A stretch of DNA of 64,000 nt from Acidobacteriota bacterium (lineage in GTDB: Bacteria > Acidobacteriota > Vicinamibacteria > Vicinamibacterales > CAVVIG01), in the NCBI GenBank assembly GCA_003222395.1, contig QHWB01000041.1, positions 1 through 64,000 of the forward strand, in the 5' to 3' direction. The translations under genes were made by a program, and so were the position numbers. The notes beneath the pieces are model-generated. The model was not told the DNA's origin. It did no database searches and saw nothing but the letters and a program-made list of their open reading frames with translations. Shown here one piece after another: positions 44,742 to 53,116 of this stretch; position 1 is the first letter of the stretch; every line of letters begins with the position of its first letter.

Positions 44742-45271
44742 TTGTGCCTCGTCGTGAGGTCGTAGATGAGGCCGCCGATGCCACCGGCCGTCGCGCCAAC
44801 CGCCGCGCCTTTCTTCCCGCCCGCGACCGCGCCGATGAGCGCGCCGCCTCCGGCGCCGCCGCCGATGATCAGCGCGTCCTTCTCCCACGAGTGCCGTTTC
44901 GGATGCGGCGCGTCCGGCCGCGTGTCGACGATCGCCGGTGACCGGATCAGATCCTGGCGGCTGACGCCGTCGCGCAGATCGACCGGATGGAAGCCGGCCT
45001 GATCGCGGACGTACGCCGCGTGCGGCTCGCCCGGCTGCGCTGGGATGATGAGCTCGGCTCTGCGGCCATCGGCAAGCGTGACCGGCACGATCGTGGCGCT
45101 CATTCGGCCATCGGTGGTGACGATGGTGTCAGTGTATGCGCCGGAAACACCATATTGCTGCTCGAGTTGCTGAGGCGTCATCGCGTGCGTGGTCCGTTCG
45201 CACGCAATGAACGTCGTCGAGCCACCGAGCATCAATGCCACACAGAAACGTCGCATGCTGGCGTCGTTCAT
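44738..45271 (-). CDS. Glycine-zipper lipoprotein
   Basis: 177 residues with GGAGGG six bases before the ATG. Signal peptide with FIAC (Cys24) as lipidation site. The C-terminal segment IIGGGAGGGALIGAVAGGKKGAAVGATAGG is a long glycine-zipper, which can insert in membranes or pack tightly in oligomers. The middle (residues about 30-115) has no recognised domain. It is co-transcribed with mscL (4-bp overlap), so a role in envelope tension or integrity is plausible but unproven. Confidence 0.75.
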   Translation of the reverse strand: MNDASMRRFCVALMLGGSTTFIACERTTHAMTPQQLEQQYGVSGAYTDTIVTTDGRMSATIVPVTLADGRRAELIIPAQPGEPHAAYVRDQAGFHPVDLRDGVSRQDLIRSPAIVDTRPDAPHPKRHSWEKDALIIGGGAGGGALIGAVAGGKKGAAVGATAGGIGGLIYDLTTRHK

Positions 45272-45388
45272 GAGGTGCCCTCCCGACCGCGCTACATAGC
45301 AACGACAGTGCCGAAGCGGCGGGCGGGCGCTATTGAATCGCAAGAAACGGCAAGCGCCGATTGGCGCCGCCGCATTTCAAATCGCGGC

Positions 45389-45766
45389 ATGAACCGGATT
45401 GCGGGGGCGATGGCCGTCGTGGCCACCTCGCTCGGTACGACGGCCGGAACGGCGATGGCCGAGCCGCCGCACCTGACGATTCCGCGCGTGGCGCGCGCGC
45501 CGCAACTCGACGATTTCGCCGCCATGGACGCCGACGATGCGGCTGCGACATTGATCGCGGCCCTGAAAGGGCCGCGCCACACGTATCGCGGCGCTGACAG
45601 GGCCGCGCCACACGCAGCGCAGCCAGGGCTGCGGATGGTGACGGGCCCGACGGCCTGCGCTACGAGAGCGATCTCTGCGGTCTCGCCGATGTCTGCGTTT
45701 CTGACGAACGCGGCGGCTCGTATCGCGATGGACTCGTCCCGAATGCGCGCCGGAACGAATGAATGA
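45389..45766 (+). pseudogene. Truncated secreted-protein gene interrupted by REP-like repeats
   Basis: A signal peptide (NRIAGAMAVVATSLGTTAG, cleaved near AMAE) is followed by PPHLTIPRVARAPQLDDFAA, which recalls the N-terminus of long secreted proteins with a CBM9-like domain and DUF5916 barrel (from memory). After residue about 57 the frame is REP-like sequence, then antisense of the AraC gene to the stop. The remaining hundreds of residues such a protein needs are missing, so a repeat-mediated deletion is likely. A short functional protein cannot be excluded. Confidence 0.5.
45558..45662. repeat. REP-like palindromes at the break of the truncated gene
   Basis: GGCCCTGAAAGGGCCGCGCC, GGCGCTGACAGGGCCGCGCC, CAGCCAGGGCTGCGG and a closing GGCCTGCGCTACG lie in about 100 bp. 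The last contains the complement of the AraC stop codon. The block spans the point where the truncated gene loses its similarity to longer proteins. Confidence 0.65.
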
Positions 45767-46490
45767 AATGACTCAGGCTCTGGAAGCCGACCGCGAAGCA
45801 CGCCGCGGTGACCGATTCGCCGGCGCGCAGTCGTTCGGCCGCGATCGCGAGGCGGCGGTTCAGCAGATATCGATGTGGCGGCGTGCCCGTCAGCTCGCGG
45901 AAGACGCGCGCGAAATGGTACGGGCTCATGCCGACGGTGCGCGACAGGCGGCAGAGCGTGTGCGGCGTCGCGTAGTTGCAGTCGAGGATCTGCCGCGCGA
46001 GATCGATGCGACTCGCGTACCAATCGAGCTGCGCCGGGCGGCATAGACGGTCGCTTCCGCCGGCATCGAGCGCGCCGACGAGCAGCTCTCCCGCAATCGA
46101 GTCGATCGCGAGCGCGTCGGCGTCCCGCTGCAGATGCGCCACGAGCCGGCGCCGCAGATACGTACGCCGATTGGTGGCTCGCACGACCGGCGGCTGGTTC
46201 GCGAAGCGGGCAGCGTCCGCGTTCTTGAAACAGACCGCCACAACCACGTCGGTCGCATCGTCGTGGTCGTACCGGTACACGTGTCCGGGCACGGTGACGA
46301 AGAGGTCGTCAGTGCCGACAATCCAGCGCCTTCGCCGATGGCGGACGGCGAACCCTCCCCGTTCGACGAGGTTGATCGAGCAGGTGCGCGACATCTCCTC
46401 GGGCGGATCGACGTGAGGGATGTCGGCCGGGTGATCGATTCGCTCGATTGAGACGAGTGCCGAGTCGAAAAGCGGCTGCACCCGGAGCAT
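45660..46490 (-). CDS. AraC-family transcriptional regulator
   Basis: 276 residues. N-terminal about 170 residues form a cupin-like sensing domain; the C-terminal pair of helix-turn-helices is clear: TLCRLSRTVGMSPYHFARVF and ESVTAACFAVGFQSLSHFIH followed by SFRRAFGTSPSRY. It is divergent from the TonB receptor gene 168 bp away, which it may control. The stop codon lies in a REP-like sequence. The effector is unknown. Confidence 0.87.
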   Translation of the reverse strand: MLRVQPLFDSALVSIERIDHPADIPHVDPPEEMSRTCSINLVERGGFAVRHRRRRWIVGTDDLFVTVPGHVYRYDHDDATDVVVAVCFKNADAARFANQPPVVRATNRRTYLRRRLVAHLQRDADALAIDSIAGELLVGALDAGGSDRLCRPAQLDWYASRIDLARQILDCNYATPHTLCRLSRTVGMSPYHFARVFRELTGTPPHRYLLNRRLAIAAERLRAGESVTAACFAVGFQSLSHFIHSFRRAFGTSPSRYEPPRSSETQTSARPQRSLS

Positions 46491-46658
46491 TCGAGCAAGA
46501 ATACCGCGGCGGCCAAACGGCCCAGTTGTGATTTCTTGCTGTTTTTGACGCTTGTGGGCTCGCCGCTCCTCATCTACGCTCCGTCTGACCGCGTTCGCTC
46601 GCCGCTCGGCGCGCGCGACGCTGCTTGGTAGTCTGGTCGCCGGTCGATGGAGGTCTGT

Positions 46659-49400
46659 ATGACACGCTGGAATGCCCTGCTTTGGGCGGGTTTCGTGGTA
46701 CTCACGTCATTCGCGCATCCGGCGCACGCCCAGGTCGCGCAGGCGGAGCTGCGCGGGATCGTTCTCGACGAGAGCGGCGCGGCGCTGCCGGGCGCCACCG
46801 TCACCGCGATGCACGTGGACACCGGCACCGCGCGCACAACCGTCACCACGACAACCGGAGCGTTTCTGATGCCGGCCCTCCCCGTCGGCCGCTATCGGGT
46901 GGAGGCGGCGCTCACCGGTTTTTCGACCCTCGTGCAGGAGAATCTCGTTCTGGCCGTCGGCCAGTCGGCCATCGTCACGTTCACGTTGAAGGTGGCGGCA
47001 GTGCAGGAGACGGTGACGGTCGCCGCCGCGTCGCCCCTGATCGAAACGAAAAAGTCCGAGCTATCCGGGAACGTCAATCCCGAACAGGTCGCCAGCCTGC
47101 CGCTCAACGGGCGCGACTGGTTGAGCCTCGTGGCGCTCGTTCCCGGCGCGAGGGGCAACCCGGGAACGATCCGGGCCGGCTTCGGCGGCAACGACATGGC
47201 GAAGTACCAGGTCGACGGCGTAGACGTGAGCGGCCAATGCTGCGGCGGATCGAACCAGGGCTACAGCCAGGAGAACATTCAAGAGTTCGAGGTGATTACC
47301 AATCGCTTCGATGCGGAATACGGACGCGTGGCTGGTGTGGTCATCAACGCCATCACGAAGTCGGGAACGAACAGGACGCGCGCGACCGGCTTCGGGTTCT
47401 TCCGCGACAGCGACCTTGCGGACGCGAAGAGCTTCTTCACGGGCAGAGTGGAACCGTTTCACGAAAAGCAGATCGGCCTGAATGGCGGCGGCCCGATCCG
47501 GCGCGACAAGGTGTTTTACTTCGCCAGCTACGAGTATCAGGCGCGCGACCTCACCGCACAGCCGGCGACCGGCTTCCCGCAGTTCGACGTGTCGGTCAAC
47601 AACGGCATCACGCGTCATTACACCACCGGCCGCGTCGACATGCAGCCGGCGACGAGCCATCGGCTATTCGTTCGCACCTCCCAGTACAACTGGGAACAGC
47701 TGAACGTGGGCGTCGACGGCCGCAACGCCGTGTCGAATGGCTACAGCCGGCCGTCGAAGAATACCGACCTCTCGGTAGGCGAGACGTGGGTCGTCAGCAC
47801 CCGGCTCGTCAACGAGCTGCGGACGGGCTTCTCGCGAATCGACAATCAGCTGATTTCGAATTCGACACTGCCGCTCCACACGTTCCCATCGATCGTCATC
47901 GGCTCGCCGACCAACTCGCCGCAGTGGTGGAAGGAGTTCAACATCCAGGTCAACGACGCGATCAGCTATTTCATTCCGGCCTGGCACGGCGAGCACACGC
48001 TGAAGACCGGGTTCCAATTCTTTCGTCCGAAGTTCTGGGGCGCGTTCCCGAGCGGACCTCCTTCCGGGGGGTCGTATACGTTCTCGCGCGATCCGATCGA
48101 TCCGAACGATCCGAAGACGTATCCCGCGCCGAGCCGCTATTCGATCGTGCTCGGCGACACGTCGTATCTGATCACCAACCCGACCTACGCGGGCTTCTTC
48201 AAGGACGACTGGGTGGTGGCGCACAACCTGACGCTGAATCTCGGCATCCGCTACGACCTCGAGACCGGGACGGTCAACAAGGATCTGCAGAATCCGGTCG
48301 AGCCGGGCGAGAAGCAGGGCGACTACAACAACTTCGCCCCGAGGCTCGGCTTCGCGTACGACGTCGGCGGCGACGGCCGCACGGTCGTCCGCGGCGGGTA
48401 CGGCCGCAACTTCGACAAGGTGCTGCTCAACATCACGAGCAACGAGCGGCGGCAGCTCCTCGGGCAGTTCGCCACCTACACGGTTCTGAACCCGCCGTAT
48501 GACAATCCGCTCGGCGGGATCAGCTTCGACGACATCAATCGCCTGAATCTGCCGCGCAACATGACGGTGATCGCCAACGACTACAAGACGCCGACGCAGG
48601 ACCAGCTGTCGATCGGCATCGCACGGCAGCTGGCCGGCGGGTACGCCGTCCAGGTGGACTACGTGCACGCGGACGGCTTCAACGAGCCGAGGGCAAGGTC
48701 GATCAACTTCTTCGAAGACGCCGCCTCGCATCTGCCGCGCGATCCGCGCATTTACGGCCGTCCGTTCCCGCAATACATCGACATCACCCGGTACGAGACG
48801 ACGGCGAAGTCGCTGTACAACGCCTGGCAGTTTGGATTCCAGGGACGCGACGTCGGTCCATCGTGGATCCGATCGCAGTTCTCCGGCAGCTATACGCTGT
48901 CGTGGACGCACAGCGATCACGAAAGCAACCGCTTCGACGCCGTGACGAACCCGTTCAACCTGGCCGACGAGTGGTCCTTTTCGGCGAGCGATCAACGTCA
49001 TCGGTTCATCATCAACGGTCTCTCGCGGCTGCCCTGGAGCGTGAACGTCGCGGCGATCTTCTTCGCCGGTTCGAAGCGTCCGATCAACACGCGAACCAAC
49101 CTCGATCCGTTCGGCACCGGCACCGGGCGATGGCTCGATGCGACGGGCCGAACGATCCCGCGCTACAGCGAGCGAACCGAGAAGAACGACTACAAGCTGG
49201 ATCTCCGGTTGTCGAAAGAGGTCAGGGTGGGCCACGTGGCGTTGCAGGGGATGCTCGAAGCGTTCAACGTGTTCAACACGGAAAACCTGACCAACTACAA
49301 CGGCGTGTTCGGCGCGCGGACGTATTTGCAGCCGGCCGCGTCGACCGACACCTTCTATCAGCCGCGGCAAGTGCAGGTCGGGTTCAGACTGACTTATTAG
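46659..49400 (+). CDS. TonB-dependent receptor with N-terminal regulatory-like domain (second copy)
   Basis: 913 residues from the ATG at 46659, five bases after GGAGG. Signal peptide to AHAQ; regulatory-like domain (ELRGIVLDESGAALPGATVT to about residue 110); plug with VASLPLNGRDWLSLVALVPG and QVDGVDVSGQCCGGSNQGYS; long beta-barrel ending RLTY. Outer-membrane, TonB-energised uptake or secretion; ligand unknown. Divergent from the AraC gene. The two Cys in the plug (QCCGG) are unusual. Confidence 0.88.
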   Translation: MTRWNALLWAGFVVLTSFAHPAHAQVAQAELRGIVLDESGAALPGATVTAMHVDTGTARTTVTTTTGAFLMPALPVGRYRVEAALTGFSTLVQENLVLAVGQSAIVTFTLKVAAVQETVTVAAASPLIETKKSELSGNVNPEQVASLPLNGRDWLSLVALVPGARGNPGTIRAGFGGNDMAKYQVDGVDVSGQCCGGSNQGYSQENIQEFEVITNRFDAEYGRVAGVVINAITKSGTNRTRATGFGFFRDSDLADAKSFFTGRVEPFHEKQIGLNGGGPIRRDKVFYFASYEYQARDLTAQPATGFPQFDVSVNNGITRHYTTGRVDMQPATSHRLFVRTSQYNWEQLNVGVDGRNAVSNGYSRPSKNTDLSVGETWVVSTRLVNELRTGFSRIDNQLISNSTLPLHTFPSIVIGSPTNSPQWWKEFNIQVNDAISYFIPAWHGEHTLKTGFQFFRPKFWGAFPSGPPSGGSYTFSRDPIDPNDPKTYPAPSRYSIVLGDTSYLITNPTYAGFFKDDWVVAHNLTLNLGIRYDLETGTVNKDLQNPVEPGEKQGDYNNFAPRLGFAYDVGGDGRTVVRGGYGRNFDKVLLNITSNERRQLLGQFATYTVLNPPYDNPLGGISFDDINRLNLPRNMTVIANDYKTPTQDQLSIGIARQLAGGYAVQVDYVHADGFNEPRARSINFFEDAASHLPRDPRIYGRPFPQYIDITRYETTAKSLYNAWQFGFQGRDVGPSWIRSQFSGSYTLSWTHSDHESNRFDAVTNPFNLADEWSFSASDQRHRFIINGLSRLPWSVNVAAIFFAGSKRPINTRTNLDPFGTGTGRWLDATGRTIPRYSERTEKNDYKLDLRLSKEVRVGHVALQGMLEAFNVFNTENLTNYNGVFGARTYLQPAASTDTFYQPRQVQVGFRLTY

Positions 49401-49437
49401 TGAACCGTCTTCGCCGAATTAGTACCACCGCTGAATG

Positions 49438-49517
49438 GCCACGAAACACACGAAACCACGAGACCCACGAAAACGTTGACATATTTCGTGCTTTTCGTGT
49501 TTTCGTGCTTTTCGTGG
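49438..49517. repeat. Long hairpin built of CACGAAA-type units
   Basis: GCCACGAAACACACGAAACC with CACGAGACCCACGAAAA pairs with TTTCGTGCTTTTCGTGTTTT followed by CGTGCTTTTCGTGGC. Arms of about 35 bp are made of 8-9 bp units. It fills the gap between the TonB receptor stop and the peptidase start and may end the receptor transcript. Confidence 0.8.
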
Positions 49518-49545
49518 CGCGCACTTCGGGGTTCAGGGGTTCGCG

Positions 49546-50265
49546 TTGCGTTTTCTAGCTGCTGTCGCGCTGACCGCGTTTCTGACGCCGCCGGATCCGT
49601 GCCTCGAGTTCGACGCGCTGTACGCGCAGATTCGCGACCGGACGATCGCACGCGATGCGGCGCGCCGGCGCGTGACTGCGCTCATTCCAGAAATCCGCGG
49701 CGAGTTCTACGCGCGCGGCGGCGCGGACTCACCGCCGGAATCGTGGCGCTTTCCGCTGCAGGGGTACGGCGCTGAAGCGATCGGCGGGAAGAACGGCAGC
49801 GGCTACATGCCCGCCGGCTACGACTGGTTCGACGGCTACAAAAGCCGCGGACATCCGGGGCACGACCTGTTCATCCACGACAGTAACAGGGACGAGCTGG
49901 ACGATCTGACGGGACGACCGGTAACCGTGGTGAGCATGACCACGGGCATCGTCGTCGCGACGGCGCTCGAGTGGAAGGCCGACAGTGTCTTGCGTGGCGG
50001 CCGCTACATCTATATATACAGCCCGCAGCAGAACGGTCTCTTCTACTACGCTCACAACCGCGAAATTCTGGCGAAGCCCGGCGACGTGGTCGCGGCCGGC
50101 CAGGCGATTGCGACCGTCGGGCGATCGGGACGGAACGCCGCGCAGACGCGATCGCCGACGCACCTCCACGTGATGTTTCTGGCGATCGAAGATGGCTACC
50201 CCAAACCGCGCGACATCTATCCAGATCTGCGGCGGCTTGGACGACCGGAGGGGCGGCCCTTTTAG
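49546..50265 (+). CDS. M23-family metallopeptidase-like protein
   Basis: 239 residues from a TTG start with AGGGG upstream. Signal peptide about 17 residues. The LytM core has H-x-G-x-D in GHPGHDLFIHD and HxH in THLHVMFL, the Zn ligands of M23 endopeptidases, plus DVVAAGQAIATVGRSGR. It would cleave peptide cross-links in peptidoglycan in the periplasm. The last residues GRPEGRPF and the TAG stop are part of a REP-like repeat. TTG starts are uncommon in this window. Confidence 0.78.
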   Translation: MRFLAAVALTAFLTPPDPCLEFDALYAQIRDRTIARDAARRRVTALIPEIRGEFYARGGADSPPESWRFPLQGYGAEAIGGKNGSGYMPAGYDWFDGYKSRGHPGHDLFIHDSNRDELDDLTGRPVTVVSMTTGIVVATALEWKADSVLRGGRYIYIYSPQQNGLFYYAHNREILAKPGDVVAAGQAIATVGRSGRNAAQTRSPTHLHVMFLAIEDGYPKPRDIYPDLRRLGRPEGRPF

Positions 50266-50335
50266 GGCCGCGATGCGATGCCGGCCTGAAAGGCCCGCGC
50301 CACGAGGCTGAAAGGCCCGCGCTACATCACATGCG
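50250..50335. repeat. REP-like repeats at the end of the peptidase gene
   Basis: GGCGGCCCTTTTAGGGCCGC, GGCCTGAAAGGCCCGCGCCAC and GGCTGAAAGGCCCGCGCTACA form a run of three repeat copies. The first includes the peptidase stop codon; the third reaches the stop region of the convergent lipoprotein gene. Confidence 0.75.
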
Positions 50336-51056
50336 CCGGCGCGACTGCTGTCGCCCGCGACGCGCTGAGGATTGCGAGCCTCACCGCGAAGAATGTCACC
50401 GCGCCCCATGCCGCGAGCGCAATCAATCCGATCGCCACGAGCAGCAGCGGCCGATCGAGAACCGAGCCGAGCGCCGCGAGGCGCGACATCGGATCGCCGA
50501 GCGCGGCGACGCGTTCGAGCGGCTGGCGCAGCCCGCCGACCTGCTGCAGCTGCGGTCCGAGATCGGCGACGGACGCGAGACGCACGTCGAGCGACGACAC
50601 GCGATCGAGCGACGGCCGGAGCGCCGCAACCGCCTCCAGGCTGGGCCGCATCCCCGCCACGCCTTTCATCGGCTCGTTCAGCGCCGCCACCGCCTTCATC
50701 GTCGGATCGAGCGCCGCGACGCGGCCCATCGGTCCACTCAACGCGGCGACCGACTGCATGGCGGGATCGAGCGCAGCGACCTGCGTCATCGGCTCGCGAA
50801 GATTCGCGACGCCTCGCAGCGTCGGATCGAGCGCGGCCACCGACTCCATCGGCCCACGCAGCCGTTCGACGCCCTGCAGCGCCGGGACGAGCGCGCCGGT
50901 GCCCCGGGTCGAATCGCCGATCGCTTCAGTGTTACGGCGGATCGTATCGGAGCTGTTGTTGATCGCGTCGGTGTTCTGCCGCACGGTCGTTGCGACCGAG
51001 CAGCCGGCAGTTATCGCGGCGGCGACGACGATCGCGGGTATGCGTTTGATATTCAT
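50322..51056 (-). CDS. Decapeptide-repeat lipoprotein with a C-terminal transmembrane helix
   Basis: 244 residues. Lipobox ITAGC (Cys19); a polar segment to residue 56; then fourteen exact 10-residue repeats (57-196) of the form x-x-P-[M/L]-x-x-V-A-A-L, for example REPMTQVAAL, DPAMQSVAAL, SGPMGRVAAL, DPTMKAVAAL; then one hydrophobic helix (about 203-227) and a short tail. I know no family with this repeat. A lipid anchor at one end and a helix at the other suggest a protein that spans the periplasm or folds back on one membrane. Function unknown; flanked by REP-like repeats on both sides. Confidence 0.75.
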   Translation of the reverse strand: MNIKRIPAIVVAAAITAGCSVATTVRQNTDAINNSSDTIRRNTEAIGDSTRGTGALVPALQGVERLRGPMESVAALDPTLRGVANLREPMTQVAALDPAMQSVAALSGPMGRVAALDPTMKAVAALNEPMKGVAGMRPSLEAVAALRPSLDRVSSLDVRLASVADLGPQLQQVGGLRQPLERVAALGDPMSRLAALGSVLDRPLLLVAIGLIALAAWGAVTFFAVRLAILSASRATAVAPAHVM

Positions 51057-51061
51057 AAGTC

Positions 51062-51180
51062 CTCAATCACGCTCGGCTGAAGCCTTCGCGCTACCGCCTC
51101 AGTCACGCTCGGCTGAAAGCGTCGCGCTACCTCGGTCTCGATCCCGCTCCTGTAGCGCGAGCCTTTCAGGCGAGCGTGGC
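51062..51180. repeat. REP-like repeats between the lipoprotein and GMC genes
   Basis: Two copies of TCACGCTCGGCTGAAAGC-type sequence and one GTAGCGCGAGCCTTTCAGGC copy fill the gap. The last contains the complement of the GMC stop codon. Confidence 0.7.
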
Positions 51181-53115
51181 GTCGCGCTTCGCGTCGGCGA
51201 TGATAACGTCGGCGGCCTTCTCACCGATCATGTAGATCGCGCCGACGATGAACAGTCCGGGCACGTGCGGGAAGACCGACGCGTCGACGACGCGAAGCCC
51301 TTCGGTGCCGTACACCTTGAAGTCGCTGCTCAACACGCCGCCGCGATCCCGCGGCCCGATCGGGCAGCTGCACGACGCGTGGTGCCCCCACGCGTGCCTG
51401 CGCACGAAATCTTTCAGCTTCTCCTCGTCGTCGTAGCCTGGGCCCGGCAGCTCCTCTTCCATGCCGAGCGTCTCTTTGAGGCCGGCCGTCATGCGCCGCA
51501 CGAGCGAAATGCCTTTCACGACGGCCGTCAAATCGTCGCCGTTCGCGTCGGTGCCTTCGTCGAAGTAGTTGAAGTTGATTGCAGGACGCACGCGCGCGTC
51601 GCTCGACGCCAGCGCCACCTCGCCGCCGACATTGTTGGTGTGCCCCTTCAGCACGACCCAGGTCAGGCAGTTCGGATTCTGCGGCAGGCGCGTGGAGTAA
51701 CCGGGCTTGTACCCGCGAAAATCGGCGAGCAGCGCATAGCAGAAGAGATCCGGCGCCGGCTGCCCGGGAGTCGATCGCGCGATGACGCACAGCAGCGCGC
51801 CGTTCGTCGTGTAGACACCCTTGCGGCGCGTGTCCCATTCGCGGTACTGCGCGTCGCGCGTCGTGAACGTGGCGCCCCGCAGCATGTCCCACTGATTCTT
51901 CATCCGATTCACGACCGCCACTTCGTACCGGTCCTGCAGGTTCTTGCCCACTCTCGGCAGCTCCGACACCACGGGGATGCGGTGGGTGGCGAGGACGTCA
52001 GCCGGACCCACGCCCGACAGCATCAGCAGCTGCGGCGTGTTGAAGGCGCCGCCGGCGAGGATCACCTCGCGGCGCGCGTAGGCCTGGCGCTTCTCGCCTG
52101 GCGATCCGCTCGGACGCGCGTGCGCCGCATACAACCGCTCGCCCTTCAGGTATTCGACGCCGATCGCGCGTTTGCGCTCGTCGAACAGCACGCGCGCGGC
52201 GAGCGCGTCGAGCTCGATCGTCAGCCGATCCGGATGCCGTTCGCGCACGTCGAGCAGCCGCTCGCGCGTACCGAACCGCCGGTGGTCCTTCGTCGTCAGC
52301 GGCGTATAGCGCGCGCCGATCTCGTTCGCCGAGACGACGTGCCAGTCGTTCGGATCGCCGAGGCTGTCGAGGCGCGACAACGTCGGCACGCCGATTTCCT
52401 CGAGGGCGTTGCCGAACGAGCTCGCGATCACCCGCCGGATCTTGTCGTCGCGAATCGCTTCGTTCGGCGCCGCCTTTTCCGTCGGCAGCCAGCCGGAATA
52501 GCCGTGGCGGCTCGGGTTGAGGCCGAGCCTGCTCCAGAACCGCTCGAACGGACGATGGCGGCAATCCTCGATCCGTTCGAAGTACGTGCGCATGTTGTCG
52601 GCGCGCCACGACGCGTCGCCGGTCAGATCGGCGAGCTGATCCCAGTCGGCGTTGGCCGGATAGACGAGGATCATCGCGTTGTGGGCGGTGCAGCCGCCAA
52701 GCGTGCCGGCGCGCGGGTACCACACACCCTTCTCGGCCGCCACGTAATTCGGATCCTGCTGTTCCTTCGCGGGGTCCTTGTAGTGGTGAACGAAGAAGTC
52801 CCACCGCATCGCCTCGTTCTCGGTGGCGAGCGGATGAAACGCGGGCACGTCGTAGTCGGCCGTTTTCGGATTGCCGCCGGCTTCGACGACGAGGACCGAA
52901 TATCCCGCTTCGACGAGCCGCGCCGCGACGGTCCCGCCTCCCGCCCCCGATCCGACGACGATGTAATCGGCGGCAGGTGCCGCTGGTAGGGACCGAGCTT
53001 GCTCCGCCCGAACGTCCGGAATTGGCGACGCCGCTGGCAGGGCCGAGCAAGCTCGGCTCCTACCGATCAATAGAGGAGACGCAAGCGCGGCTTTGAGAAC
53101 GTCGCGGCGCTTCAC
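51166..53115 (-). CDS. GMC-family flavin oxidoreductase, exported
   Basis: 649 residues from a GTG one base after the cytochrome gene stop. N-terminal KRRDVLKAA looks like a Tat-type signal. Residues about 17-49 are repeat-encoded. Then the FAD fold YIVVGSGAGGGTVAARLVEA (51-70), NAMILVYPANADWD, AGGAFNTPQLLMLSGVGPAD, and the C-terminal HASCSCPIG and FPHVPGLFIVGAIYMIGEKA with catalytic-type His residues. GMC enzymes oxidise alcohols (choline, glucose, sterols, aryl alcohols). Electrons probably pass to the di-haem cytochrome encoded directly upstream in the same operon. Substrate not readable. Confidence 0.85.
   Translation of the reverse strand: MKRRDVLKAALASPLLIGRSRACSALPAASPIPDVRAEQARSLPAAPAADYIVVGSGAGGGTVAARLVEAGYSVLVVEAGGNPKTADYDVPAFHPLATENEAMRWDFFVHHYKDPAKEQQDPNYVAAEKGVWYPRAGTLGGCTAHNAMILVYPANADWDQLADLTGDASWRADNMRTYFERIEDCRHRPFERFWSRLGLNPSRHGYSGWLPTEKAAPNEAIRDDKIRRVIASSFGNALEEIGVPTLSRLDSLGDPNDWHVVSANEIGARYTPLTTKDHRRFGTRERLLDVRERHPDRLTIELDALAARVLFDERKRAIGVEYLKGERLYAAHARPSGSPGEKRQAYARREVILAGGAFNTPQLLMLSGVGPADVLATHRIPVVSELPRVGKNLQDRYEVAVVNRMKNQWDMLRGATFTTRDAQYREWDTRRKGVYTTNGALLCVIARSTPGQPAPDLFCYALLADFRGYKPGYSTRLPQNPNCLTWVVLKGHTNNVGGEVALASSDARVRPAINFNYFDEGTDANGDDLTAVVKGISLVRRMTAGLKETLGMEEELPGPGYDDEEKLKDFVRRHAWGHHASCSCPIGPRDRGGVLSSDFKVYGTEGLRVVDASVFPHVPGLFIVGAIYMIGEKAADVIIADAKRDATLA
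52981..53064. repeat. Second type of palindromic repeat (GCCGAGCAAGCTCGGC) in the GMC gene
   Basis: CGCTGGTAGGGACCGAGCTTGCTCC and CGCTGGCAGGGCCGAGCAAGCTCGGCTCCTACC-like copies (each within the stated span) lie 50 bp apart. The core differs from the CTTTCAG repeats. They encode the linker between the signal peptide and the FAD domain. Confidence 0.7.
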
Positions 53116-53116
53116 G

